From contig NZ_QBJD02000019.1 of assembly GCF_003057745.1 (NCBI RefSeq), positions 1 through 64,000 of the forward strand: 64,000 nucleotides of DNA, in the 5' to 3' direction. Position 1 is the stretch's first letter, and the number at the start of each line of letters is the position of its first letter. Below are positions 11,550-22,157 of this stretch, one piece after another. Under the pieces are notes generated by a model. That model was not told the DNA's origin and did no database searches. It saw nothing but the letters and a program-made list of their open reading frames with translations. A program made the translations under genes and the position numbers. Source of the stretch: Enterobacter sp. RIT418. GTDB taxonomy: Bacteria > Pseudomonadota > Gammaproteobacteria > Enterobacterales > Enterobacteriaceae.

Positions 11550-12320
11550 TTATTCTTCGGTGGTCTTTTCAGACTCGTCGTCTTCGTCGTCCCGCCGACG
11601 TCCTTTACCCACGTAGAAACGGGAGAAGAAGACCCCCACCTCAAACAGGCAGTACATCGGAATGGCTAACAGCGTTTGCGAGAAAACGTCCGGCGGCGTG
11701 AGCAGCATACCGACCACGAACGCGCCAACCAGAATATACGGACGCTTTTTGCGCAGGTCTTCAGGCGTAGTCACGCCAACCCAGCAGAGCAGCACGATCG
11801 CTACCGGCACTTCAAACGCCACGCCGAACGCCATAAACAGCGCCATGACGAAGCTAAGGTAGCTTGCGATGTCGGTAGAGACCTGCACCCCAACCGGCGC
11901 GGTATGCGTCAGGAAGCCAAAGGCCAGCGGGAACACCACGAAATAGGCAAACGCCATGCCGATATAGAACAGCAGGGAGCTGGACACCAGCAGCGGGATA
12001 ACCAGCTTGCGCTCGTGTCTGTACAGCGCGGGTGCCACAAACGCCCACACCTGGTACAGAATGACCGGGGCAGAGGCAATCAGTGACACCCAAAACGTCA
12101 GCTTAATCGGGGTAAAGAACGGTGAAGCAACATCCGTTGCAATCATCGTCGCACCCAGCGGCATCTGTTTGATCAGCGGCGCGGAGACAACCTGGTAGAT
12201 ATCGTTGGCGAAATAGACCAGGCACAGGAAAATGAGGAAAACCGCAATAATGCAGTTTAACAGGCGCTTACGCAGCTCAATAAGATGCGTAATAAGCGGT
12301 TGAGTATCATCTACTGCCAT
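11550..12320 (-). CDS. tatC: Sec-independent protein translocase TatC
   Basis: TatC is the six-helix inner-membrane receptor of the twin-arginine pathway and binds the RR signal peptide together with TatB. The cytoplasmic N-terminus [21 protein letters not shown] and the first loop with a conserved Pro and Phe ([15 protein letters not shown], near residues 66-80) are family hallmarks. The six hydrophobic segments are clear. The C-terminal tail is very acidic ([13 protein letters not shown]). It has 256 aa against 258 in E. coli. It starts 2 bp after tatB, so translation is coupled. Confidence 0.97.
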   Translation of the reverse strand: MAVDDTQPLITHLIELRKRLLNCIIAVFLIFLCLVYFANDIYQVVSAPLIKQMPLGATMIATDVASPFFTPIKLTFWVSLIASAPVILYQVWAFVAPALYRHERKLVIPLLVSSSLLFYIGMAFAYFVVFPLAFGFLTHTAPVGVQVSTDIASYLSFVMALFMAFGVAFEVPVAIVLLCWVGVTTPEDLRKKRPYILVGAFVVGMLLTPPDVFSQTLLAIPMYCLFEVGVFFSRFYVGKGRRRDDEDDESEKTTEE

Positions 12321-12322
12321 GG

Positions 12323-12865
12323 TTACGCTTTATCACTCGACGAGGGGGATGATTCGGAAACGGGCGCTGCGGGTTTGGCTTCAGCCGTTTTGCCGACGGC
12401 CTCTCCCGGCTGTACCTGTTTTTTGAGTTCAGATTCCTGCGGCGTCTGCTCCGGCGCATCGGCCTGATGCTCCGCGCTGGCAGGCGTGACGCCCTCTCGC
12501 TGCGCTTCGCTGTTCTTCACCACCGGATTATGGATAGTGTTAGCTTCATCGCTCGCTTTTTCAGGATCGTTAACGCTGTATGAGCGCTTCATAGATTCCG
12601 CCGCTTCGCGCAGTTCATCCATTGAGGCTTTCAGCTCCGGCGTCAGGTTGTCCATGCTCGCCTTCTCAACCTTTTTCAGGCTGTCCTGAAATTCCTGAAG
12701 CTTAAGCTCCTGCGCCAGCTCGTTCTGTACGGTGGTTGCCAGCGAGCGAAGCGCGCGCACCCAACCTACCACGGTTTTCACCGCAACAGGCAAACGCTGA
12801 GGCCCAAGCACAATCAGGCCAATCACGAAGACCAATAGCAGCTCACCAAAACCAATATCGAACAC
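12323..12865 (-). CDS. tatB: Sec-independent protein translocase TatB
   Basis: TatB forms the substrate-receptor complex with TatC. The N-terminus [21 protein letters not shown] is the single transmembrane helix with the conserved Glu8 and the GP hinge (LGPQRLP), followed by an amphipathic helix to about residue 100. The tail from about 100 is low-complexity, rich in Ala, Glu, Pro and Ser, and poorly conserved in the family. The protein is 180 aa, near the E. coli 171. It starts 3 bp after tatA. Confidence 0.96.
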   Translation of the reverse strand: MFDIGFGELLLVFVIGLIVLGPQRLPVAVKTVVGWVRALRSLATTVQNELAQELKLQEFQDSLKKVEKASMDNLTPELKASMDELREAAESMKRSYSVNDPEKASDEANTIHNPVVKNSEAQREGVTPASAEHQADAPEQTPQESELKKQVQPGEAVGKTAEAKPAAPVSESSPSSSDKA

Positions 12866-12868
12866 GAA

Positions 12869-13123
12869 TTACACCTGCTCTTTATCGTGGCGTTTAGCGT
12901 CTTCCTTTTTGGCTTCTTCCTGCTTGTCGGCAATAGATTTAGCAGTGAAGTCAGCGTCCTGGCTGGATTTATCCTGCTTATTCTCATCATCGCTCATGGC
13001 TTTTTTGAAGCCTTTAATTGATGCACCAAGGTCGGAACCAATGGAACCGAGTTTCTTCGTGCCAAACAGCAGCACGACGATGACGGCAATAATGACCAAT
13101 TGCCAGATACTGATACCACCCAT
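12869..13123 (-). CDS. tatA: Sec-independent protein translocase TatA
   Basis: TatA oligomerises on the TatBC-substrate complex to form the passage for folded proteins. [21 protein letters not shown] is the short transmembrane helix with the polar Gln8. The hinge FGTKKLG and amphipathic helix ([17 protein letters not shown]) follow, then a charged tail. It is 84 aa; E. coli TatA is 89. It stands 76 bp after ubiB; in E. coli tatA has its own promoter in the matching gap besides read-through from ubiE. Confidence 0.96.
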   Translation of the reverse strand: MGGISIWQLVIIAVIVVLLFGTKKLGSIGSDLGASIKGFKKAMSDDENKQDKSSQDADFTAKSIADKQEEAKKEDAKRHDKEQV

Positions 13124-13199
13124 ACATATTCCTCAGTGATAGATGATTAATTAATCAGATCGCATTATACGTATGCGACCTGGTGATAGCGATGCAATT

Positions 13200-14840
13200 T
13201 CAGCGCGTTTTTCTCCAGCCCGCGAGCCAGACGACAACACCAGCGGCCATTAGCCAGGCGGGCATCATTTCCCAATCTGGCCGATTGATCAGCAGAAGCG
13301 TTCCGCTTAGCAGCAGCGTCGCGCCAATACCGAAGAGATAGCGCGACTGCCCCTGGCGAACGCGACTAGCCTGCAACTCGCTGGCGATTTTATCCATGCT
13401 GTGCTGAAGATTCTTGCTCTGACGCAAACTGTCGTAAACCAGTTCAGGTATTTCGGGCATTTTTTCGATCCAGAACGGTGCTTTCTCCTTAAACGAGCGC
13501 ACCAGCGCCGGAATACCAACCTGATCCTTAATCCAGGATTCCAGGAATGGCTTTGCCGTTTTCCACAAGTCTAACTGAGGATAGAGCTGGCGGCCTACGC
13601 CCTCAACGTAAAGTAATGTTTTCTGAAGTAAAACTAATTGCGGCTGGACTTCCATATTGAAGCGGCGCGCGGTGTTGAACAGGTTCAGCAGAACGTGGCC
13701 AAAAGAGATCTCTGACAGCGGTTTTTCAAAAATGGGTTCACACACCGTACGAATAGCAAACTCAAACTCTTCAACGTTGGTATCAGGCGGAACCCAGCCG
13801 GAGTCAACGTGCAGCTCAGCCACCTTGCGGTAGTCGCGATTGAAGAAGGCGATAAAGTTCTCGGCGAGATAGCGCTTATCTTCTTTGTTCAGCGAGCCAA
13901 CAATACCGCAGTCGATACCAATGTATTTTGGGTCTTCAGGATGTTCATAGCTGACGAAGATATTGCCCGGATGCATGTCCGCATGGAAAAAGCTGTCGCG
14001 GAACACCTGGGTAAAGAAGACCTGCACGCCGCGCTCGGCCAGCAGCTTCATGTTGGTACCCTGTTTTTCAAGCGCGGCCACGTCAGACACTGGAATACCG
14101 TAAATGCGTTCCATCACCATCATATTCTGGCTGCAGTAGTCTGAGTAGACTTCGGGGACGTACAGCATGGGGCTGTCTTCGAAGTTGCGTCGTAACTGAA
14201 TAGCGTTCGCGGATTCACGCAGCAGGTTCAGCTCATCAATCAGCGTTTTTTCATATTCACGCACGACTTCCATAGGTCGCAGACGGCGTCCATCAGGCAG
14301 CAGGCGCGGCACCCAGCGGGCCAGGCGGTAAATTAGCTTCATGTCCGCTTTAATAACCGGCAGGATATCCGGGCGGATCACCTTGATGACGACCTCTTTG
14401 CCGTTCTCCTTCAGTCGAGCGGTGTGAACCTGGGCGATTGACGCGGATGCCAGCGGTTTAATATCAAAATCATCAAACCAGGTATCGACGGGAATGTTGC
14501 CCATCGCCTCTTCAATCTGTTTCTTCGCTCTCTCTCCGTCAAACGGGGCAACGCGGTCCTGCAGCATCGCAAGCTCATCGGCAATCAGCGGCGGGAAGAG
14601 ATCGCGCCGGGTAGACAGCATCTGTCCAAACTTGATCCATACCGGGCCAAGCTCCTGCAGCGCAAGGCGCAGACGTTCACCTAACGGCTGATCTTTGTGG
14701 CGGTTTGGCATCCAGAATAACATCCGCCGCCAGATGCGAAGCGGCAGCGTGATACGCATTTTGGGGATAAGCTCGTCGAGCCCGTAACTCAAAAAGGTGC
14801 GGATGATAAAATAGAGGCGCCGAATTTCACCAGGCGTCAT
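13200..14840 (-). CDS. ubiB: Ubiquinone biosynthesis protein kinase/ATPase UbiB
   Basis: UbiB is an atypical kinase-like (ABC1/ADCK/COQ8) membrane ATPase needed for ubiquinone synthesis, probably by helping extract lipid intermediates for the Ubi complex. The family KxGQ motif is [12 protein letters not shown] near residue 72, the Ala-rich loop replacing the P-loop is [11 protein letters not shown] near 133, and the catalytic and metal motifs are HADMHPGNI near 287 and IGIDCGIVG near 309. Two transmembrane helices end the protein (about 500-540). It is 546 aa as in E. coli. Its ATG overlaps the ubiJ stop by 4 bases. Confidence 0.96.
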   Translation of the reverse strand: MTPGEIRRLYFIIRTFLSYGLDELIPKMRITLPLRIWRRMLFWMPNRHKDQPLGERLRLALQELGPVWIKFGQMLSTRRDLFPPLIADELAMLQDRVAPFDGERAKKQIEEAMGNIPVDTWFDDFDIKPLASASIAQVHTARLKENGKEVVIKVIRPDILPVIKADMKLIYRLARWVPRLLPDGRRLRPMEVVREYEKTLIDELNLLRESANAIQLRRNFEDSPMLYVPEVYSDYCSQNMMVMERIYGIPVSDVAALEKQGTNMKLLAERGVQVFFTQVFRDSFFHADMHPGNIFVSYEHPEDPKYIGIDCGIVGSLNKEDKRYLAENFIAFFNRDYRKVAELHVDSGWVPPDTNVEEFEFAIRTVCEPIFEKPLSEISFGHVLLNLFNTARRFNMEVQPQLVLLQKTLLYVEGVGRQLYPQLDLWKTAKPFLESWIKDQVGIPALVRSFKEKAPFWIEKMPEIPELVYDSLRQSKNLQHSMDKIASELQASRVRQGQSRYLFGIGATLLLSGTLLLINRPDWEMMPAWLMAAGVVVWLAGWRKTR

Positions 14841-15442
14841 TTGCCCTCCAGTTTTTCCAGCCGTTTGGTCAATGCATCAACTGCGCGCTCAACGGCTGCG
14901 GTCTCTTCCGCAAACCATGCCATTTCAAGTGGCCCGGGCGCCATGCGCCACTCTTCGGTTAATACTTCAGCCGCGTAGCGCTGCTGGCGCTGCAGGCTTT
15001 TACGCAGGAACGTCGTACCGCCGTGGACCGCTTTGCTGATCCCTTCGGCGGCGATATCGCCGATATAGGGGGCAAGCAGCTCTGCCGGATCGAACTCCGC
15101 CAGATCGCCGAGCGCAACGAAGTTCTGTACCACCTGGATATCGCCCTCAACCTGCAATTCACCGCTGCGGATCAGCGCCGTCAGCTGCTGGCGATCGCGC
15201 AGTTTTGGCAGCACGCTCATGCGCGTGATAACAGAGCAGTCGGCTTCACCTTCCCACTCGCCCAGCACGTCGAGCTGGCGCTCGCTGAAGACCAGCACAA
15301 GCGGCGTTGAAAACTCGCTTAACGAAATGCGTAACACCTTTCCGTTGAGGCGCTGGCGCGCGGACTTTAACGCTGGCGCACGGTACAGGAAGGCATTAAG
15401 CACATTCTCGATGCCTGCGGTGACTAAGGGTTTAAAGGGCAC
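14837..15442 (-). CDS. ubiJ: Ubiquinone biosynthesis accessory factor UbiJ
   Basis: UbiJ carries an N-terminal SCP2 lipid-binding domain (about 15-115) and scaffolds the soluble Ubi complex with UbiK, binding the octaprenyl tail of intermediates. I chose GTG 15442: it gives 201 aa beginning with [14 protein letters not shown] after the initiator, as in E. coli, and has GGAGG upstream. The C-terminus is a coiled coil ([18 protein letters not shown]). In E. coli an sRNA, EsrE, was described inside the 3' part of this gene; the phenotype was later traced to UbiJ itself, so I do not annotate it separately. Confidence 0.94.
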   Translation of the reverse strand: MPFKPLVTAGIENVLNAFLYRAPALKSARQRLNGKVLRISLSEFSTPLVLVFSERQLDVLGEWEGEADCSVITRMSVLPKLRDRQQLTALIRSGELQVEGDIQVVQNFVALGDLAEFDPAELLAPYIGDIAAEGISKAVHGGTTFLRKSLQRQQRYAAEVLTEEWRMAPGPLEMAWFAEETAAVERAVDALTKRLEKLEGK

Positions 15443-15455
15443 AGGAGACCTCCAC

Positions 15456-16211
15456 TCAGAACTTATAACCGCGATGCAGCGCAACGACACCCGCCGTCAT
15501 GTTGAAATACTCAACGTTTTCAAATTCTGCATCCTGCATCATCGCTTTCAGGGTGTCCTGATCCGGGTGCATACGGATGGATTCCGCCAGATAGCGATAG
15601 CTCTCCGCGTCGTTTGCCACCAGCTCGCCAATGCGCGGAAGCACATGGAACGAATAAGCGTCGTAGGCTTTGCTCAGCGGATCGATAATCGGTTTTGAAA
15701 ATTCCAGCACCAGCAGGCGTCCGCCGGGCTTAAGCACGCGGTACATGGAGCGCAGCGCTTTGTCTTTATCGGTAACGTTACGCAGGCCGAATGAGATGGT
15801 GATGCAGTCGAAGGTGTTATCCGGGAACGGCAGTGCTTCGGCGTTGGCCTGCACATACTCCACGTTGCCCACCACACCGATGTTACGCAGCTTTTCGCGT
15901 CCCATTTTCAGCATGGAATCGTTGATGTCGGCCAGAACAACGCGGCCGGTTTCGCCTACCAGACGGGAAAACTTCGCTGTCAAATCGCCCGTGCCGCCCG
16001 CCAAATCAAGTACCGTTTGCCCGCGACGCACGCCGCTGCAGTCGATGGTGAAGCGCTTCCACAAGCGATGAATGCCGAACGACATCAGGTCATTCATTAC
16101 ATCGTACTTCGCCGCCACGGAATGAAATACGTGGGCCACCATGTCTGCCTTCTGCGCCTTGGCGACAGTCTGAAAGCCAAAGTGCGTCGTGTCTTGTGAA
16201 TCTTCAACCAT
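15456..16211 (-). CDS. ubiE: Ubiquinone/menaquinone biosynthesis C-methyltransferase
   Basis: UbiE makes the C-methylation common to ubiquinone and menaquinone synthesis, acting on 2-octaprenyl-6-methoxy-1,4-benzoquinol and on demethylmenaquinol. It is a class I SAM methyltransferase: SAM loop [12 protein letters not shown] near residue 68, [13 protein letters not shown] near 90, and the family stretches [13 protein letters not shown] near 137 and LEFSKP near 172. It is 251 aa, full length. It heads the minus-strand run ubiE-ubiJ-ubiB-tatABC-tatD; the gap to ubiJ is 13 bp. Confidence 0.97.
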   Translation of the reverse strand: MVEDSQDTTHFGFQTVAKAQKADMVAHVFHSVAAKYDVMNDLMSFGIHRLWKRFTIDCSGVRRGQTVLDLAGGTGDLTAKFSRLVGETGRVVLADINDSMLKMGREKLRNIGVVGNVEYVQANAEALPFPDNTFDCITISFGLRNVTDKDKALRSMYRVLKPGGRLLVLEFSKPIIDPLSKAYDAYSFHVLPRIGELVANDAESYRYLAESIRMHPDQDTLKAMMQDAEFENVEYFNMTAGVVALHRGYKF

Positions 16212-16277
16212 CTCAGAGCCTGCTTATCAGTAAAATGTTTGTGAAGTGTAACAGATTGGGCGCGTTTGCCCTACGAT

Positions 16278-17735
16278 TCAACCGCCGCGAACGTAACGTT
16301 CCGTTGACTCATCTGGTGGTAAATTCGCCGCTAAATCGTTGTCTCCACCGCCTGTTTTATGATTGTCAGAGGCTTCCCGGAGCCGGAACTCTTCATCCTG
16401 CGCCGTCGCCTGCTCCACCAGTTCCGGATTAATCTCGCGTTTTACTTCCACCCCCAGGCTACGAAATGCCTCAGCCTGCGCTAAAAGATTACCGCGCCCG
16501 GAAGAGAGCTTTTTCATTGCCTGCCGGTAGTTATCCTGCGCGCGATCCAGGCTTTGCCCAACGGAGGACATGTCGTCCACGAACAGGCGCATTTTGTCGT
16601 ACAGCTTGCTGGCGCGATCGGCGATTTGCTGTGCGTTACGGCTCTGATGCTCGTAACGCCAGAGATTCGCAATGGTGCGCAAAGCCACCAGCAGCGTCGT
16701 CGGGCTAACCAGCATAATGTTATTTCTCAGCGCTTCGGTAATCAGTTCGGGCTGTCTGTCGAGCGCCAGCAGAAACGCGGGCTCTACCGGAATAAACATC
16801 AGCACGTAATCTAACGAGCGCAGCCCCGGAAGCTGTTGATAATCTTTTCTGCCCAGCAGGCGAATGTGGTTACGCACGGAGGCAATATGCTCCTGCAGCG
16901 CCGCCTCGCGGGTATAGTCGTCTTCCGCATTGAAATAGCGCTCGTAGGCCACCAGCGTCATTTTGGCATCGATCACCACGTCCTTGCCCTGTGGCAGGCG
17001 CACGATCACGTCAGGCTGCATACGCGAGCGGGCGTCGTTCTCAATGCTAACCTGTGTTTCGTATTCATATCCTTCACGCAGGCCGGACGCTTCGAGCACG
17101 CGCGTCAGCACCACCTCGCCCCAGTTGCCCTGCGTTTTATTGTCGCCCTTAAGCGCGCGCGTCAGGTTAACCGCCTCCTGCGCCATCTGCGCATTCAGCT
17201 GCTGGAGATTGCGGATCTCATGCGCCAGCGTGTGGCGCTCGCGCGCTTCCTGGCCAAAGCTGTCCTGCACCTGACGGCGAAAACCGTCCAGCTGCTCGCG
17301 CAGCGGCGTTAATAGCCCATTCAGGCTTTGCCTGTTTTGTTCGTCAACGCGCCGGTTGCTCTGCTCAAATATTCGGTTGGCGAGGTTCTCAAACTGCTCG
17401 CTCAGGCGCTGTTCGCTGTTGATCATCTGACGAATTTTGTCTTCGGCGTGCAGCTGCGTGGATTCGAGGCGGGTGGTGACTTCGCGGAGATCGGCCTCCA
17501 GCGAGGTGTTGATATCGCGAAGGTTTCGCAATTCGTTGTTGAGCAGTTCACACTCGTCGCGCCAGTGGGCACTTTGCGCAAGCTGTTGCTTTGTCGCGCT
17601 TAGCTCCGCAACGATCTCTTCGCGCTCTGCAAGCTGGTCGGCTTTTTGCTGCGCGTGTTGATAGCTGGAGATTAGCCAGCCAACGCCTGCGCCCACCAGC
17701 GCTATCACCGCATAAATCAGGAATGAGATGTCCAC
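16278..17735 (-). CDS. rmuC: DNA recombination protein RmuC
   Basis: RmuC limits rearrangements at short inverted repeats and is thought to be a membrane-tethered nuclease. An N-terminal membrane helix (about 5-25) is followed by a coiled coil (about 30-170) and a PD-(D/E)xK-like domain: MQPDVIVRLPQGKDVVIDAKM near residue 245 carries the D...DxK pattern. The start is GTG 17735 with AGGGGGC upstream, giving 485 aa against 475 in E. coli, the extra length being in the variable C-terminus. It is on its own between ubiE (66 bp gap) and udp. Confidence 0.93.
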   Translation of the reverse strand: MDISFLIYAVIALVGAGVGWLISSYQHAQQKADQLAEREEIVAELSATKQQLAQSAHWRDECELLNNELRNLRDINTSLEADLREVTTRLESTQLHAEDKIRQMINSEQRLSEQFENLANRIFEQSNRRVDEQNRQSLNGLLTPLREQLDGFRRQVQDSFGQEARERHTLAHEIRNLQQLNAQMAQEAVNLTRALKGDNKTQGNWGEVVLTRVLEASGLREGYEYETQVSIENDARSRMQPDVIVRLPQGKDVVIDAKMTLVAYERYFNAEDDYTREAALQEHIASVRNHIRLLGRKDYQQLPGLRSLDYVLMFIPVEPAFLLALDRQPELITEALRNNIMLVSPTTLLVALRTIANLWRYEHQSRNAQQIADRASKLYDKMRLFVDDMSSVGQSLDRAQDNYRQAMKKLSSGRGNLLAQAEAFRSLGVEVKREINPELVEQATAQDEEFRLREASDNHKTGGGDNDLAANLPPDESTERYVRGG

Positions 17736-17827
17736 AATGCCCCCTGCATCAACGAATTACCCGCACAACATAGAATTGTGCTGTATAAACGTCCAGTTTG
17801 AAAGGGTTTTCCTGCGAGGCGTTACGC

Positions 17828-17859
17828 AAAAAAGAAAAGGCCGAACGTGTCGGCCTTTT
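17828..17859 (-). terminator. Rho-independent terminator of udp
   Basis: AAAAGGCCGA and TCGGCCTTTT pair around a 5-base loop. On the minus strand the hairpin is followed by CTTTTTT, directly after the udp stop, and separates udp from rmuC. Confidence 0.88.
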
Positions 17860-17875
17860 GTCACTGAAGAGAGAA

Positions 17876-18637
17876 CTAGATCAGGCGGCGAGCCGCTTCC
17901 ACCACGATTTTCACCGCATGACTTTCGGTCTGCTTCATGGTTTCAGCGTTCGGGATCTCCTGCTGGGTACGGTTGACGATAACGCCCGCCACCATACCGG
18001 CACGCAGACCCTGGCTTGCGCACATGGTCAGCAGCGTTGCTGACTCCATTTCATAGTTCATAACGCCCATGGACTGCCACTCTTCCATAGAGCCTTTGAA
18101 GCGGCTGACCACGCGGCCAGAGAAGGTGTCGTAACGCTCCTGACCAGGATAGAAGGTATCGGAGGAGGCGGTTACGCCCACGTGGGTGGTTGCACCTACG
18201 GATTTCGCGGCTTCAACCAGCGCGGTTGTACAGGCGAAGTCCGCCACTGCCGGGAATTCCATCGGCGCGAAGTGCAGGCTTGCCCCGTCCAGACGCACGG
18301 ATGCGGTCGTCACCAGCACGTCGCCCACGTTGATGTGCGGCTGAATAGCGCCCGTTGTACCGATACGCAGGAAAGTACGAATGCCCAGCTGCGCCAGTTC
18401 CTCAACGGCAATAGAGGTAGACGGGCCACCGATGCCGGTAGAACATACGATCACCGCTTTGCCATCCAGCTCTGCGCGCCAGGTGGTGAACTCGCGATGG
18501 GCTGCCAGCTTAACCGGCTTATCCATCAGCGCGGCGATCTTTTCCACACGCTCAGGATCGCCCGGGACGATAGCCAGCGTAGCCCCTTGTAGATCGTTTT
18601 TAGTGAGGCCGAGATGAAAAACATCAGACTTAGACAT
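17876..18637 (-). CDS. udp: Uridine phosphorylase
   Basis: Udp splits uridine with phosphate into uracil and ribose-1-phosphate for pyrimidine salvage, as a hexamer. NP-I family motifs are the phosphate site IVPGDPERV near residue 24, [10 protein letters not shown] near 67, RIGTTGAIQ near 91, and the base/ribose region NYEMESATL near 195. ATG 18637 with AGGAG upstream gives 253 aa as in E. coli. Upstream it has the two-CRP-site arrangement expected for a CRP/CytR promoter, and a terminator follows the stop. Confidence 0.97.
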   Translation of the reverse strand: MSKSDVFHLGLTKNDLQGATLAIVPGDPERVEKIAALMDKPVKLAAHREFTTWRAELDGKAVIVCSTGIGGPSTSIAVEELAQLGIRTFLRIGTTGAIQPHINVGDVLVTTASVRLDGASLHFAPMEFPAVADFACTTALVEAAKSVGATTHVGVTASSDTFYPGQERYDTFSGRVVSRFKGSMEEWQSMGVMNYEMESATLLTMCASQGLRAGMVAGVIVNRTQQEIPNAETMKQTESHAVKIVVEAARRLI

Positions 18638-18710
18638 AGGTGACTCCTCTGTGGGTCGGTTAGTCAGAAGAAGCAAAACGGTACTTTACAGAAGCACTAC
18701 GCACATTTTC

Positions 18711-18777
18711 GTGATGGATCTCACTGCAAGTGAAAATGATTGCAGTGATTTTCCATAAAAAGGTGATTCACATCACA
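18711..18777 (-). promoter_or_regulatory. udp control region: two CRP sites with a CytR-type site between
   Basis: Two CRP-like sites are visible: GTGATGGATCTCAC (18711-18724) with perfect GTGA-N6-TCAC, and GGTGATTCACATCACA (18762-18777), close to TGTGA-N6-TCACA. Their centres are 52 bp apart, which matches the -41.5/-93.5 spacing known for E. coli udp. Between them TGCAAGTGAAAATGATTGCA contains inverted TGCA/TTGCA elements like CytR half sites. The expected logic is CRP activation and CytR anti-activation relieved by cytidine. Confidence 0.8.
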
Positions 18778-18886
18778 TTAACAAGTTATATCGTCGCGTG
18801 TTGCACAAAAGATAGACCGTTTCGGGCAGTGTGGGTTGTTATCTTGAGGTCTATATTTATATGCACTTACGGGTACGGAGAATACC

Positions 18887-19693
18887 ATGATTCAGAAAAC
18901 CAATTTTGCACCTGCCGCCGCCCCGCATGCTTCAACCATTGTTTCTACTTCTGAAGAAGCCATCGTGGCGGGTGAGACCTCCATTCCCTCGCAGGGGGAG
19001 AATATGCCTGCCTATCACGCGCGGCCAGAATCTGCCGACGGCCCGCTGCCGATCGTGATTGTGGTTCAGGAGATTTTCGGCGTTCATGAACACATCCGCG
19101 ACCTCTGCCGCCGCCTGGCGAAGGAAGGCTATCTGGCCGTGGCGCCGGAGCTCTATTTCCGTCAGGGCGATCCGAATGATTACAGCGATATCCCCACCCT
19201 GTTCAGCAATCTGGTGAGCAAAGTGCCTGACGCGCAGGTGCTGGCGGATCTTGACCACGTAGCAAGCTGGGCGGCACGTAACGGCGGCGATCCGCACCGC
19301 TTAATGGTGACCGGCTTCTGCTGGGGCGGGCGCATTAGCTGGCTGTATGCTGCGCACAATCCGCAGCTAAAGGCCGCCGTTGCCTGGTACGGCAAGCTGG
19401 TGGGTGAAAAGACGCTGAACTCTCCTGAGCATCCTGTTGATATCGCAACCGATCTTAACGCGCCGGTTCTGGGGCTGTATGGCGGACAGGATACGGGCAT
19501 TCCGCTCGACACCGTGGAAACCATGCGCCACGCGCTGCGCGCCGCTAACGCAAAGGCGGAAATAGTGGTTTATCCGGATGCCGGGCACGCGTTTAACGCC
19601 GACTACCGGCCAAGCTATCACGAAGAGTCGGCCAAAGACGGCTGGCAGAGGATGCTGGCGTGGTTTAGCCAGCACGGTGGCAAGAAAGCGTAA
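18887..19693 (+). CDS. dlhH: Dienelactone hydrolase family protein
   Basis: This alpha/beta hydrolase of the dienelactone hydrolase family (E. coli YsgA/DlhH) is predicted to hydrolyse lactones such as carboxymethylenebutenolide, but its natural substrate is unclear. The triad is visible: nucleophilic Cys in VTGFCWGGR near residue 145, Asp in YGGQDTGIP near 203 and His in DAGHAFNAD near 231. The ATG at 18887 has GGAG upstream and gives 268 aa. It is divergent from udp and convergent with metE, with a REP pair after it. Confidence 0.9.
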   Translation: MIQKTNFAPAAAPHASTIVSTSEEAIVAGETSIPSQGENMPAYHARPESADGPLPIVIVVQEIFGVHEHIRDLCRRLAKEGYLAVAPELYFRQGDPNDYSDIPTLFSNLVSKVPDAQVLADLDHVASWAARNGGDPHRLMVTGFCWGGRISWLYAAHNPQLKAAVAWYGKLVGEKTLNSPEHPVDIATDLNAPVLGLYGGQDTGIPLDTVETMRHALRAANAKAEIVVYPDAGHAFNADYRPSYHEESAKDGWQRMLAWFSQHGGKKA

Positions 19694-19701
19694 TAGCAAA
19701 A

Positions 19702-19768
19702 AGCCCGGTGGCGGCAACGCCTTACCGGGCCTGCTGGTAGGCCGGGTAAGCGTTAGCGCCACCCGGCA
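19702..19768. repeat. REP-like inverted pair (BIME)
   Basis: Two REP-like units in opposite orientation, 19702-19732 and 19738-19768, each form a stem with CCGG-rich arms (GCCCGGTGGCG...CTTACCGGGC). The pair lies between the convergent genes dlhH and metE and probably stabilises or separates the 3' ends. A single unit of the same kind lies at 39045-39073. Confidence 0.8.
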
Positions 19769-19778
19769 GTCCACACTA

Positions 19779-22040
19779 CTACGCCTGACGCAAATTCTGC
19801 GCCGCCTTGACCATGTTCGCCAGCGCGGCGCGCGTCTCCGGCCAGCCGCGGGTTTTGAGGCCGCAGTCCGGGTTCACCCACAGGCGTTCTGCGGGGATCC
19901 GCTGGGCAGCCTTCTGCAACAGCGCTTCGATCCACTCCACGCTTGGGACGTTCGGCGAGTGAATATCGTACACGCCCGGCCCGATTTCGTTCGGGTAGTC
20001 GAACTCCTCGAACGACTCCAGCAACTCCATGTCCGAGCGCGAGGTCTCGATGGTGATCACGTCGGCGTCCAGGGCGGCAATAGAATCCATGATGTCGTTA
20101 AACTCGCAGTAGCACATGTGGGTGTGGATCTGGGTATCGTCCTTCGCCACCGCGGCGTTGATGCGGAAGGCTTCCACGCCCCACTTCAGGTACGCATCCC
20201 AGTCGCTGCGGCGCAGCGGTAAACCTTCGCGCAGCGCCGGTTCGTCAATCTGAATGATGCCGATGCCCGCCGCCTCGAGGTCCGCCACTTCGTCACGCAG
20301 CGCGAGCGCGATTTGCTTCGCGATGGTTTCACGGCTGACGTCTTCACGCGGGAAAGACCAGCAAAGAATGGTCACCGGCCCGGTCAGCATGCCTTTCACC
20401 GGCTTGTCCGTCAGCGACTGGGCGTACTTCGCCCATTCGACGGTAATCGCTTCCGGGCGGCTCACGTCTCCAATAACCACCGGCGGCTTCACGCAGCGGG
20501 AGCCGTAGCTCTGCACCCAGCCGTTCTGGGTAAAGACGAAGCCGTCGAGATGCTCGCCAAAGTATTCCACCATGTCGTTACGCTCGGCTTCGCCGTGGAC
20601 CAGTACGTCCAAGCCAAGACGCTCCTGCTCGATAATCGCCTGCTTGATGTGTTCGGCGATGCCGGTGCGGTAGTGATTGGCATCAAGGTTGCCCTTTTTA
20701 AAGTCCAGGCGCAGGCCGCGGATCTCGGTGGTCTGCGGGAAGGAACCTATGGTGGTGGTCGGCCACGCGGGCAGGTTAAAGCGAACGCGCTGGGCTTCGG
20801 CGCGCACCTCATACGGGCTCTGGCGCTGGCTGTCCCGGGCGGTGATGGCCGCCAGGCGTTTCTCGACCGCCGGGTTATGCACGCGCGCCGAGTGGCGACG
20901 TGCCTGAATCGGGGCGCTCCACTCGGCAATCGCCGCCGTGTCGCCCGAGTTCAGGGCGTCGCGCAGCAGCGCAAGCTCCTCACATTTTTGCAGGGCGAAG
21001 GCAAACCAGCTTTTCACTTCCGCATCCAGACGCGTTTCGACGCTCAGATCGATCGGGCTGTGCAGCAGCGAGCAGGAAGAGGCTACCCACAGCTCGCGCT
21101 TGTCGACGATCTCTTTAATTTGGCCATATTTTTCCGTGAGATCGGCGCGCCAGACGTTACGACCGTTGATCAGGCCAGCGGAGAGCAGCCAGTCCACGGG
21201 CAGGCGCTTGTGGAGTTCAGCCACATCATCTTTGCCGTGGACCAGGTCAACGTGCAGGCCCTGAACCGGCAGCGCGGTGAGGGTATCGAGGTTTGGCGTG
21301 ACGCCCTCGAAATAGGTGGTCAGCAGCAGCTTCACCTGGCCGGTGAGCGCATCGTACGCCGGTTTGAAGGCATCAAGCCAGGCCTGGGGCAGCTCCAGCA
21401 CCAGCGCCGGTTCGTCGACCTGTACCCACTGGATGCCGCGCTTGCCCAGCTCGCTCAACACCTGTTTGTAGACCGGCAGAATATCGTTTAGCAGGCTCAA
21501 ACGGTCGAACTGTTCGCCTTTGACTTTGCCCAGCCACAGGTACGTTACCGGCCCCAGCAGCACCGGCTTTACCTGATGGCCCAGCGCCAGCGCTTCGTCC
21601 ACCTCGTCCAGAAGCTGCGTCCAGGCCAGCCTGAACTGCTGCCCCTTTACGAACTCCGGCACCATATAGTGATAGTTAGTGTTAAACCACTTGGTCATTT
21701 CCGCCGCTGCAGCTGGCTCACCCGTCGGCGCACGGCCGCGGCCGATGCGGAAAAGGGTATCGATATCTACCGATCCATCTTTGTTCTGATGACGAGCCGG
21801 CACGTTGCCCAGCAGCAGGCTGGTCGTCAGAACATGGTCGTACCAGGCGAAATCGCCCACCGGCAGCAGGTCAATGCCCGCCTGCTTTTGCTGCTCCCAG
21901 TGGCGGGCGCGCAGCTCGCGGCCAACGGCCAGCAGCTCTTCGCGGGTAGCATTGCCCGCCCAGTAGCTTTCCTGTGCTTTTTTCAGCTCGCGGCGCAGGC
22001 CAACGCGAGGGAAACCGAGAGTGTGAGTGCGGATTGTCAT
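19779..22040 (-). CDS. metE: Cobalamin-independent methionine synthase
   Basis: MetE transfers a methyl group from 5-methyltetrahydropteroyl-triglutamate to homocysteine without B12. It is 753 aa, as in E. coli, with two barrel domains. The zinc ligands are in the C-terminal half: [12 protein letters not shown] (His and Cys, near residues 641-643), a Glu in VITIETSRS near 665 and Cys in [11 protein letters not shown] near 726. It is divergent from its activator gene metR across 116 bp with a MetJ operator. The enzyme is slow and abundant, hence its tight repression by methionine and B12. Confidence 0.98.
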   Translation of the reverse strand: MTIRTHTLGFPRVGLRRELKKAQESYWAGNATREELLAVGRELRARHWEQQKQAGIDLLPVGDFAWYDHVLTTSLLLGNVPARHQNKDGSVDIDTLFRIGRGRAPTGEPAAAAEMTKWFNTNYHYMVPEFVKGQQFRLAWTQLLDEVDEALALGHQVKPVLLGPVTYLWLGKVKGEQFDRLSLLNDILPVYKQVLSELGKRGIQWVQVDEPALVLELPQAWLDAFKPAYDALTGQVKLLLTTYFEGVTPNLDTLTALPVQGLHVDLVHGKDDVAELHKRLPVDWLLSAGLINGRNVWRADLTEKYGQIKEIVDKRELWVASSCSLLHSPIDLSVETRLDAEVKSWFAFALQKCEELALLRDALNSGDTAAIAEWSAPIQARRHSARVHNPAVEKRLAAITARDSQRQSPYEVRAEAQRVRFNLPAWPTTTIGSFPQTTEIRGLRLDFKKGNLDANHYRTGIAEHIKQAIIEQERLGLDVLVHGEAERNDMVEYFGEHLDGFVFTQNGWVQSYGSRCVKPPVVIGDVSRPEAITVEWAKYAQSLTDKPVKGMLTGPVTILCWSFPREDVSRETIAKQIALALRDEVADLEAAGIGIIQIDEPALREGLPLRRSDWDAYLKWGVEAFRINAAVAKDDTQIHTHMCYCEFNDIMDSIAALDADVITIETSRSDMELLESFEEFDYPNEIGPGVYDIHSPNVPSVEWIEALLQKAAQRIPAERLWVNPDCGLKTRGWPETRAALANMVKAAQNLRQA

Positions 22041-22069
22041 GGTATGCCCCTTGTGAATTTTTACGTTTT

Positions 22070-22085
22070 AGACGTCCAGATGTTT
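22070..22085. promoter_or_regulatory. MetJ operator, two tandem met boxes
   Basis: AGACGTCC followed directly by AGATGTTT matches two tandem copies of the met box AGACGTCT with 7 and 6 of 8 bases. It lies 30 bp upstream of the metE start in the metE-metR gap. MetJ with S-adenosylmethionine represses both genes in E. coli. Confidence 0.75.
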
Positions 22086-22144
22086 ACACTTCCATAATGT
22101 AAAGGTACTGTATATTCCTCAAGCGCAAAATGTTCATGGCGAAG

Positions 22145-22157
22145 TGAAGGACTTTCA
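22145..22157. promoter_or_regulatory. Possible MetR-type site at the metR start
   Basis: TGAAGGACTTTCA fits the MetR pattern TGAA-N5-TTCA and overlaps the metR RBS and first base of the start codon. It could serve autoregulation or the activation of metE, but a single match to a short pattern at an RBS may be chance. Confidence 0.35.

Noticed and set aside
19702..19768. Closely spaced repeats that could suggest a CRISPR fragment
   Set aside because: The units are inverted, not direct, and match REP-type elements; there are no spacers and no cas genes in the window.
20313..21491. 392-codon open frame opposite metE
   Set aside because: Antisense shadow of a highly conserved gene; no ribosome site and no recognisable domain.
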